A stretch of DNA of 10,268 bases from contig JABMQX010000531.1 of NCBI GenBank assembly GCA_013203085.1, positions 1 through 10,268 of the forward strand, given 5' to 3'. Shown here piece by piece: positions 1-6,130 of this stretch. The notes beneath the pieces are model-generated. The model saw nothing but the letters and a program-made list of their open reading frames with translations. It searched no databases and was not told the DNA's origin. The DNA is from a bacterium. GTDB lineage: Bacteria; Auribacterota; JABMQX01. Made by a program: the position numbers and the translations under genes. The stretch's first letter is position 1. Every line of letters begins with the position of its first letter.

Positions 1-2
1 AG

Positions 3-1400
3 ATGAAGATAGCACTCGTTTTTCTGGAGGTCGGACAGCGGTTTGATGCTCTGGGCTCTCAGCACGGATTGATGTCCATTTCGGCAGTGCTTAAGAGCAA
101 CGGCTTTCCGGACGTGCGCCTTTTCCATTTTGTCAGGAAGGCTGACTTTCGCCAGTGGCAGAGCGCGCTTGACAAGTACAATCCGGGGCTGATCGGTTTT
201 TATCTTCCGAGCTGCCAGCTTGGCCTCGTGAAGAAGCTGATCGCCGATATTCCATACCGAGGAGCTTTCACGGTGTGCGGGGGACCGCATCCCGCTTGTT
301 TCCCGGAATCTATAGATGAGCTTCCCGGGCTGGATGCGGTCTGCGTCGGTGAGGGGGAGTACATTATGGTGGAGCTGGCCCGGGCTCTCAGAGCGGGGAA
401 GGACCCAACGAGAATCCGTGGGTTATGGGTCCGGCAAAATGGACGCATCGTGCGAAACATGCCCCGTCCATTCATCGCCAATCTCGACGAACTGCCTTAT
501 GCGGACAGAGACCTTTTCGACACACAGCACAGCATTGATGCCTACGGGCTCTCACAGATTCGGGTTCTGGCATCTCGCGGGTGTCCCTACCGCTGCACGT
601 ACTGCTACAATTACAAGCTGGGCGAATCTCAGCCGGGCCGCTACGTTCGCTTTCGTTCGACGGAACATCTCCTCGGGGAGTTGAAGATACTCAAGTCGAG
701 GTTCAGGTTCAGCGAAGTCTTTTTTGACGACGACATTTTCATGCTCGATAAGAAACGGCTCGCCGAGTTTGCGGAACGTTACCCGCAGCAGGTGGGCGTT
801 CCCTTCGTCTTTTGCGGGAGAGTGGAGGTTTGCGACCGGGCAACGCTGCAATTGCTCAAGAAAGCGGGGGCGAGAAGAATTGACGTGGGCGTCGAAGTGG
901 GCAATGAGGAGCTTCGGCGGAAGGTCCTGAGACGCCCCATGTCAGACAGACGAATACTCGAAACGTCGCATGCCGCCAGGGAGCTGGGGTTCCAGGTCAA
1001 AACTCTCAATATGGTCGGGCTGCCGGGCGAGACACCGGAGATGCACATGGAAACCGTGCGGCTCAACCGACAGATCCGCCCGACCATCGTTGGCTTGTCA
1101 GTTTTCACTCCTTTCCCCGGCACTGACCTCTACGACGTGTGTGTTAAAGAGGGATATTTACCCGCACGGAAAGAAATTCCTTACGATGCGGCACTTCACA
1201 AGTGCGTAATACATATGCCGCAGTTTACAGCCAAGCAGATAAACCGAAGCTATCGGCTTTTTGGGATACGGGTCTTCTGGAAGGAAAGCAAGCTGAAAGC
1301 CCTCGGATACACCATCCTTTATTCCAACCTGGGGAAATTCCTGGTCCACAGGTTTTCCCGATGGAAGGGGTACGTGAGAGAGTTTCTCAAGGGCTTTTGA
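3..1400 (+). CDS. B12-binding-domain radical SAM protein
   Basis: 465 residues, complete. An N-terminal cobalamin-binding-like Rossmann domain (about residues 1-140) includes GGPHPACFPE near 93-102 and VGEGE near 115-119, both typical of the B12-binding radical SAM class. The radical SAM core follows, with the 4Fe-4S ligands in CPYRCTYC (Cys194, Cys198, Cys201). Later marks are FFDDDIF (240-246), GVEVGNEELRRKVLRR (296-311), the glycine motif MVGLPGET (337-344) and FTPFPGTDLY (368-377), also family signatures. Members of this class (BchE/HpnP/P-methylase-like) cleave SAM to a 5'-deoxyadenosyl radical, often to methylate unactivated carbon or phosphorus; the substrate here is unknown. The base-off histidine motif (DxHxxG) is not visible, as is common in this class. 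The ATG is only two bases into the window, so its ribosome binding site and promoter cannot be seen. It ends in TGA and converges on the methyltransferase at 1420-2208. Family call is firm; exact reaction is not. Confidence 0.93.
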   Translation: MKIALVFLEVGQRFDALGSQHGLMSISAVLKSNGFPDVRLFHFVRKADFRQWQSALDKYNPGLIGFYLPSCQLGLVKKLIADIPYRGAFTVCGGPHPACFPESIDELPGLDAVCVGEGEYIMVELARALRAGKDPTRIRGLWVRQNGRIVRNMPRPFIANLDELPYADRDLFDTQHSIDAYGLSQIRVLASRGCPYRCTYCYNYKLGESQPGRYVRFRSTEHLLGELKILKSRFRFSEVFFDDDIFMLDKKRLAEFAERYPQQVGVPFVFCGRVEVCDRATLQLLKKAGARRIDVGVEVGNEELRRKVLRRPMSDRRILETSHAARELGFQVKTLNMVGLPGETPEMHMETVRLNRQIRPTIVGLSVFTPFPGTDLYDVCVKEGYLPARKEIPYDAALHKCVIHMPQFTAKQINRSYRLFGIRVFWKESKLKALGYTILYSNLGKFLVHRFSRWKGYVREFLKGF

Positions 1401-1419
1401 CAGTACTGGGCGCGTTTTG

Positions 1420-2208
1420 TCACCCGGGCTCAGCCCGGATGAGGATGGGTGAGCCGAGGAAGCGTGTCAGGCGGAGGATTTCGAAGAATCTCTCCGATCG
1501 CTCGGTGAAGGGGAGGTTGTTGAAGGCGCGGTGGAGCGCCATGGGGAGGAAGAATTCCGGTCTTGCGTCGGATATGAAGTAGCCGTTTTGCCGAAAGGCG
1601 TCGGAAACCTCCTTTCTCGTGAAGCAGAGGAAGGAGCGAGTGTTCCGTTCGACCTTTTTTTTCAATTTAAAAAGAAGGGGGACTGCCAGATTGACGCTGG
1701 TGAGGGATGGATAGTCTATCAGGATAGCATGGCGGGCCACGCGGGTCAGCTCGCGGACGAGCTGATGCCAGCGATGGACATGCGACAGGAGGCGGAGGGA
1801 AATAACGGCATCGTAGCTGCCGTCGGGAAAGGGGAGATTAAGGAGGTCCCCCGTAACAAAGGTGCTTTTGACTGCGCCGCTGGCAGCAAGACGGGAGAGA
1901 CGCTCTCCGCAGGAAAGGCTGCTTCCCAGCACGGTCAGGTCGTAGCCAGCGGCAGCAAGAGGGATGGCGAGCTGGGCGTGTCCACCTCCCACGTCGAGAA
2001 CCGTGGAACGCGGCCAGGGCCGGAGCAACTCAAGGCACAACTTCTCCTGGACCCGTAGAAAGTGGTTTCCCACAGCCCCCGCGAACCTTCGGGCGTAATC
2101 TTCGGAAGAGGTTTCTATATCTGGGACTTCGATTTCCACAGCACTGCCGTCTTCAAGTAGAGAAAGTGGCTTTATTCTTGTCGTTCTCTGCTGAGGATAG
2201 CAAAACAC
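1420..2208 (-). CDS. class I SAM-dependent methyltransferase
   Basis: Up to 262 residues on the minus strand. The SAM-binding motif I is VLDVGGGHAQL (70-80). GDLLNLPFPDGSYDAVISLRLLSHV (120-144, motifs II/III) and a hydrophobic strand AILIDYPS (161-168) follow, as in UbiE/Methyltransf_11-type enzymes. Where many relatives carry an acidic residue after motif I to bind the SAM ribose, this protein reads LTVLGSS. The C-terminal third (KLKKKVERNTRSFLCFTRKE onward) has the layout of a substrate-lid region but gives no substrate. The start is uncertain: the GTG at 2208 has no clear Shine-Dalgarno, and the conserved part begins only near residue 35 (SSEDYARRFAG). The downstream in-frame GTG at residue 24 is an alternative. 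The frame is open upstream to a stop at 2290-2292 with no earlier ATG, GTG or TTG. It ends in TGA, 19 bases from the end of the convergent radical SAM gene. A role in sugar or lipid methylation is inferred from the neighbours. Confidence 0.85.
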   Translation of the reverse strand: MFCYPQQRTTRIKPLSLLEDGSAVEIEVPDIETSSEDYARRFAGAVGNHFLRVQEKLCLELLRPWPRSTVLDVGGGHAQLAIPLAAAGYDLTVLGSSLSCGERLSRLAASGAVKSTFVTGDLLNLPFPDGSYDAVISLRLLSHVHRWHQLVRELTRVARHAILIDYPSLTSVNLAVPLLFKLKKKVERNTRSFLCFTRKEVSDAFRQNGYFISDARPEFFLPMALHRAFNNLPFTERSERFFEILRLTRFLGSPILIRAEPG

Positions 2209-2521
2209 GTTCGGACAGGCAATGCAGAAGGGTCTCGGCCTGTATTGTTGGTCGGTGGCGACGCGGATGCGTTTTGCGATATCGGGACGTTATGGCTGCG
2301 AGAGAGATGAAAGCCTCTTCGGCCTCAAGTCGCGCAAGCCGCCTGCGTGCAGGCTCCAGGAGCAGATGAAAAGCCCAAAGGCGCGGCCTATACACGGCGT
2401 CGGGGAAGAAGACGGCGGAGAACCTTTGACTTGGGGTTTGGCGAAATTGTAAGGTATTGCCGATTCTGTCATGCAGGTTTTTGCAGAAGGAGACGTTATC
2501 CGACGAGTATGAGGGAAGCAA
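2209..2521. other. divergent intergenic gap, no defensible gene
   Basis: About 313 bases separate the GTG of the minus-strand methyltransferase from the ATG of the amidotransferase gene. Several frames on both strands stay open through much of it, but none shows a recognisable domain, a good ribosome binding site and a plausible composition together; the plus-strand translations are arginine-rich and look non-coding. The gap must hold the promoters of two divergent transcripts; one weak candidate for the plus strand is listed separately. It is long for a cluster that is otherwise very compact, so a decayed gene or a regulatory leader is possible. Confidence 0.5.
2426..2455 (+). promoter_or_regulatory. 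candidate sigma70-type promoter for the asnB operon
   Basis: TTGACT at 2426-2431 matches the -35 consensus in five of six positions. With an 18-base spacer, TAAGGT at 2450-2455 is a poor -10 element (TAxxxT). A start near 2462 would leave a leader of about 60 bases before the amidotransferase ATG. This is the best-looking site in the divergent gap, but the weak -10 makes it only a candidate. The host's sigma consensus is unknown. Confidence 0.25.
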
Positions 2522-4459
2522 ATGTGCGGCATCGCCGGATTGATTGTTGATGAAGGGCCTGACCTGGCGGTTCTTAAGAGAATGACCGACACGATGGCAC
2601 ACCGCGGCCCTGACGACGAGGGGTTCTGGCAGGATGGCAGAGCTGCGCTCGGACAAAGGCGGCTGAGTATTATTGATATAGAGGGAGGCCATCAGCCGAT
2701 GAGCAACGAGGACGGATCGGTCGTTCTGGTCTGCAATGGAGAGATTTACAATTCGCCTTTACTTAGAGAGAAGTTGTCACGAAGCGGGCACGTTTTCAAA
2801 ACTCGAACTGACGTGGAGGTCATTCTCCATCTTTACGAGGAGATGGGGCCGAAATGTGTGAAGAAGTTGCGGGGAATGTTCGGCTTTGCCATCTGGGACA
2901 GAAGGACAAAGACACTGATGCTGGCGAGAGACCATCTCGGCCAGAAGCCGGTTTTCTTTCACCATGATAGGAAAGGGTTTGCGTTCGCCTCGGAGGTGAA
3001 GGGGGTCTTGGAGAGCGGTCTTGTCGAGCGGGGAATTGACATGGAGGCGCTCTGGCACTATATGTCGCTGCGGTTTATACCGGACCGCATGACGCTCTTT
3101 GCGGGCGTGGAAAAACTGCCGGCGGCGAGCTATCTGCTCTATCGGAATGGGAAGGTGTCAGTTGAACGCTACTGGTCTCTGGATTATCGCGACAAGCTGG
3201 TGGCTGATGAGCGCGAAATCGAGGAGCGCCTCAATGAGTTGCTCGTTGAGACGGTCAGGATGCACCTGCTGAGCGATGTGCGAGTGGGGGCGTTTTTGAG
3301 CGGGGGAATTGATTCCAGTACCATCGCCGCCATCATGGCACGGACGTCGGACTCTCCAATACCGACCTTTTCAATCGGGGTCAAGGAGAGCGGTTTCAAT
3401 GAGCTTCCCTATGCAAGGGAGGTCGCCGACAGGTATGGAACAGAACATCATGAATGGGTTGTGGAGGCGGATATTGTGCACCTGATACCGAAGATGGTAT
3501 GGCACATGGACGAGCCTTCGGACCCATTTGGAGTGGGGGTGTTCTTGGTTGCAAAGCTGACCCGGCAATATGTGAAGGTCTCGCTGGGCGGTGACGGCGG
3601 GGATGAGCTTTTTGCGGGTTATGACCGTTTTCTCGGGAATCGGCTGGCGGACTTCTACTCTGTTTTGCCAGAGTGGTTTCGCGGCGAGGTCATGAGGCGG
3701 GTGGCGAAAGCCGTGCCGGATTCCTATGGGTACAAAAGTCTCGCGCAAAAGATACGCTGGATGAACGATATGTCTTTCATGTCGAAGGGAAAGCGCTATG
3801 CGGAGAGCATGAGTTTTCTGCGTTTCACCGACGGGGCGAAGAACCGGCTTTTCACTGAGCGAGCGAAATCTGCCGTCGGGGAGCCGGATTCGACCGAGAA
3901 GGTGCTGGCGTTCTTCGATGCGGAATGCGTGGCGGAACTGGTGGACCGTATGCTTTACACCGACGTGATGACGCGATTGCCGGACCATCTCCTGGTGATT
4001 CTGGACAGAATGTCCATGGCGCACAGCCTCGAGGGGCGATCGCCGTACGTGGATTACAAGGTTGTGGAGTTTGCGGCGGCGATACCCTCCAGATTTAAGT
4101 TGAAGGGCCGGAGATTGAAATATATCCTTCGGCGGGTCGCTTCGCGTTACCTGTCGCGGGAACTTATCACTCGCAGGAAACAGGGATTCGGTTTTCCCCT
4201 GGCGGAGTGGATGCGTAATGAGCTTTCCGGATTCGTTCGGGGGCTGATGAAGGAGTCGCGATTTGTCGAATTGGGCATTTTCCAAGAAGAGACGGTGCGG
4301 CGTATTCTCGACGAGCATATTGGGGGGAAACGGGACCACAATTTTCGGATATGGATTTTGATCAATTTAGAATTCTGGTATCGCCTCTTTTTCGAGGGGC
4401 AGTCTGTGGATGAGCTGCGTGAACTAACGGATAGGCTTCTGGTGGCGAAACCGGCTTGA
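2522..4459 (+). CDS. asnB: asparagine synthetase (glutamine-hydrolysing)-type amidotransferase
   Basis: 645 residues. It begins MCGIAGLI, leaving Cys2 as the N-terminal nucleophile of a class II glutamine amidotransferase after Met removal. The glutaminase domain continues with HRGPDDEG (27-34), QRRLSIID (45-52) and CNGEIYN (71-77). The synthetase domain carries the ATP-pyrophosphatase P-loop LSGGIDSS (259-266), LGGDGGDELFAGY (355-367), then LEGRSPYVDYK and RRKQGFGFPLAEW near the C-terminus. All key landmarks of AsnB-like enzymes are present, so it should be active: ammonia from glutamine is delivered to an adenylated carboxylate. The length is close to the 620-650-residue forms common in bacterial polysaccharide clusters, including exosortase-associated ones, where the real acceptor may be a sugar acid rather than aspartate. 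GAGGG at 2511-2515, six bases before the ATG, supports the start. First gene of the four-gene run; the next begins 14 bases after its TGA. Confidence 0.95.
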   Translation: MCGIAGLIVDEGPDLAVLKRMTDTMAHRGPDDEGFWQDGRAALGQRRLSIIDIEGGHQPMSNEDGSVVLVCNGEIYNSPLLREKLSRSGHVFKTRTDVEVILHLYEEMGPKCVKKLRGMFGFAIWDRRTKTLMLARDHLGQKPVFFHHDRKGFAFASEVKGVLESGLVERGIDMEALWHYMSLRFIPDRMTLFAGVEKLPAASYLLYRNGKVSVERYWSLDYRDKLVADEREIEERLNELLVETVRMHLLSDVRVGAFLSGGIDSSTIAAIMARTSDSPIPTFSIGVKESGFNELPYAREVADRYGTEHHEWVVEADIVHLIPKMVWHMDEPSDPFGVGVFLVAKLTRQYVKVSLGGDGGDELFAGYDRFLGNRLADFYSVLPEWFRGEVMRRVAKAVPDSYGYKSLAQKIRWMNDMSFMSKGKRYAESMSFLRFTDGAKNRLFTERAKSAVGEPDSTEKVLAFFDAECVAELVDRMLYTDVMTRLPDHLLVILDRMSMAHSLEGRSPYVDYKVVEFAAAIPSRFKLKGRRLKYILRRVASRYLSRELITRRKQGFGFPLAEWMRNELSGFVRGLMKESRFVELGIFQEETVRRILDEHIGGKRDHNFRIWILINLEFWYRLFFEGQSVDELRELTDRLLVAKPA

Positions 4460-4473
4460 TAGGAGAATAAGAG

Positions 4474-5244
4474 ATGGGAGAGGTCATTCCTCCGGCGAAG
4501 AAGGTCAGCACACTCGAGCAGATTGTGGACGAAGACCGGTCTGCGATAGAGCGGTATCAGGAGATTACGGTCGGAAGAGAAGGTCTTTTGTTTCTTCTCA
4601 AGTACGAGCTGGTGATGATGGTGTGCAATGGGTTGAGTGGTGCGATGGGGTTATGGTTACGAAAGAAGCTTTACCCCGGACTGTTGGGGAAAGTGGGCGC
4701 GGGAGTGGTTTTTGGCAGGAACATCGTTTTGCGCCATCCGGGACGAATTGAGATCGGTGACGGCACGATTGTGGACGACGCGTGCGTGCTGGACGCTCGC
4801 GCCGATGAAGAGACGAGTATATCCATCGGCAGAAAGACGTTTGTGGCGAGGGAGACGATCGTCGCGTGCAAAGGGGGGAACATCCGGATAGGAAATCGCG
4901 TGGGAATCGGTGCTCGAACAACAATTCACGCTTACACGGGGAACAAGGTGGATATCGGAAACAATGTTTTGATCGGGCCGTACTCTTATATAGTCGGAGC
5001 CGGGTTGTATAATACGGCGCGGACGGATGTGCCGATCGTAGATCAGGGCCCTGACTTGCGCGGCGGGATTACGGTCGGCGATAACGCGTGGCTTGGTGCG
5101 CGAGCGATTATCCTGGATGGATTGACGGTGGGCAACGACGCGATTGTCGGCGCAGGAGCCGTGGTGACCAGGGATGTTCCGCCGTTCGCGGTAGTCGCGG
5201 GTGTTCCGGCAAAAGTGGTCAGGAATAGAAAAGATTCGGCGTGA
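4474..5244 (+). CDS. left-handed beta-helix (hexapeptide repeat) acyltransferase
   Basis: 256 residues. The N-terminal 70 residues are helical, with a hydrophobic stretch LLFLLKYELVMMV (38-50) that may sit on the membrane. From about 78 to 240 the sequence is hexapeptide repeat: IEIGDGTIV, ISIGRKTFV, IRIGNRVGIGARTTI, VDIGNNVLIGPYSYIV, ITVGDNAWLGARAIILDG, LTVGNDAIVGAGAVVTRDV. It ends with PPFAVVAGVPAKVVR, the usual closing strand of WbbJ/maltose-O-acetyltransferase-like enzymes. These trimers move an acetyl or other acyl group from a CoA thioester to a sugar hydroxyl or amine. In the segment GAGLYNTARTDVPIVDQG (174-191) many relatives have a catalytic histidine just before the DxPI motif; here Leu-Tyr stands there, while His152 lies one coil earlier. 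AGGAG at 4461-4465, eight bases before the ATG, fixes the start. It shares the operon with asnB and the next methyltransferase. Substrate unknown. Confidence 0.88.
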   Translation: MGEVIPPAKKVSTLEQIVDEDRSAIERYQEITVGREGLLFLLKYELVMMVCNGLSGAMGLWLRKKLYPGLLGKVGAGVVFGRNIVLRHPGRIEIGDGTIVDDACVLDARADEETSISIGRKTFVARETIVACKGGNIRIGNRVGIGARTTIHAYTGNKVDIGNNVLIGPYSYIVGAGLYNTARTDVPIVDQGPDLRGGITVGDNAWLGARAIILDGLTVGNDAIVGAGAVVTRDVPPFAVVAGVPAKVVRNRKDSA

Positions 5245-5259
5245 AATTCTAGCGCCTTC

Positions 5260-5264
5260 GAGGG
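5260..5264 (+). promoter_or_regulatory. ribosome binding site choosing the methyltransferase start
   Basis: GAGGG lies eight bases before the ATG at 5273. The frame stays open back to a GTG at 5201, but that start would lie inside the acyltransferase gene and add 24 basic residues with no family resemblance. The site therefore favours ATG 5273. A second ATG two codons later (5279) is also possible. Confidence 0.6.
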
Positions 5265-5272
5265 CTCCCAAG

Positions 5273-6130
5273 ATGGAAATGGCATCGTTGACGCAGAAAC
5301 AATTGAGGGAAAAGTTCTTCCACTCTACCGATTACCATAGGATCCCTGGCGGGAGAAAAAAGCTCGAATTCCTGTTCTCCGTTCTCATGGAAAGGAGGGC
5401 GATTGGCCGGCAAGTGAGCGTGCTGGACGTCGGGTGTGGGAATGGCGGGATTGCGTTTGCAGTGGCTTCGCTGGGATGCGAAGTTCTGGGTGTTGATGTC
5501 AATGAGGCTTCGATCTCGCATGCCCGTAAGACGAATCGGTATCCGAACGCGCGTTTTGAGGTCGTGGCTGACAGGGGCTTCGACTTGAAGAAAAGGTACG
5601 ATTTGATTATATGCTCGGAGGTTCTGGAGCACTTATTCAATCCGCAGCGTTTGTTGAACACCATGGCCCGGCATTTGAAGGATAACGGGTTATTGCTGAT
5701 CACAGTGCCAAACGGTTATGGGCCGAGGGAAGTCCTGGGAAGAACGGAGGCGTTCATCAGGACGAAGCTGGGGCTGGCGGGCTTGGTTGACAGAGCGAGA
5801 ACAGCTATGGGGGTGATTGACGCGGCGGAGAAATGCGCGGTTCACACGTCGAATCCCGATCAGGATCATGTGCAGAAATTCACCATGAGGGGCCTTGGCG
5901 AGCTTGTAACAAAGGCGGGCTTGTGCGTGGTCAAGAGGATGAATTCGATTTTCATTCTCAGCGTCGCGCTGAGGGGGAAGAGCAGGATCATGGATAGCCT
6001 CGATGCTCGCCTGGCGGACTACTTACCGCCCTGGGTGGTTAGCGGCTGGTACGTGCTGTGCGGGAGGGCTGTTGCCTCAGAGGGGCACTCCGGGCGAAGC
6101 GACGCTTTAGCGAGAGATTGCAATGGCTGA
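5273..6130 (+). CDS. class I SAM-dependent methyltransferase (UbiG-like)
   Basis: 285 residues from the ATG at 5273. Motif I is VLDVGCGNGG (50-59). The ribose-binding acidic residue is Asp75 in VLGVDVNEAS. RYDLIICSEVLEHLFNP (108-124) is the classic motif II/III region of Methyltransf_11/UbiG-type enzymes, and GLLLITVPNGYG (139-150) is the next core strand. The region after 150 (GRTEAFIRTKLGLAGLVDRARTAMG, then HTSNPDQDHVQKFTMRGLGELVTKAGL) resembles methyltransferases of cell-envelope and exopolysaccharide clusters, which act on sugar or lipid-linked intermediates; the acceptor cannot be read. It starts 28 bases after the acyltransferase stop, and its last 8 bases overlap the start of the large membrane protein, so those two are probably translationally coupled. 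The last ~18 residues (ASEGHSGRSDALARDCNG) are polar and look like a disordered tail. Confidence 0.88.
   Translation: MEMASLTQKQLREKFFHSTDYHRIPGGRKKLEFLFSVLMERRAIGRQVSVLDVGCGNGGIAFAVASLGCEVLGVDVNEASISHARKTNRYPNARFEVVADRGFDLKKRYDLIICSEVLEHLFNPQRLLNTMARHLKDNGLLLITVPNGYGPREVLGRTEAFIRTKLGLAGLVDRARTAMGVIDAAEKCAVHTSNPDQDHVQKFTMRGLGELVTKAGLCVVKRMNSIFILSVALRGKSRIMDSLDARLADYLPPWVVSGWYVLCGRAVASEGHSGRSDALARDCNG

Noticed and set aside
1424..1438. Perfect inverted repeat CCGGGC-TCA-GCCCGG near the ends of two convergent genes, considered as a terminator.
   Set aside because: The stem is only 6 bp, overlaps the last codons of the minus-strand methyltransferase, and no T-run follows on either strand.
2153..2692. 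Open minus-strand frame of 179 codons across the divergent gap.
   Set aside because: It overlaps both the amidotransferase start and the methyltransferase in other frames. The middle part is mildly protein-like but shows no recognisable domain or start signal.
3371..4339. 322-codon open frame on the minus strand inside asnB.
   Set aside because: It is a shadow: asnB is a clear full-length family member on the plus strand, and the reverse frame is rich in His, Arg and Pro without any motif.
5201..5272. Upstream GTG start for the second methyltransferase, overlapping the acyltransferase by 44 bases.
   Set aside because: It adds a basic 24-residue leader with no family resemblance, and the ATG at 5273 has a well-spaced GAGGG.
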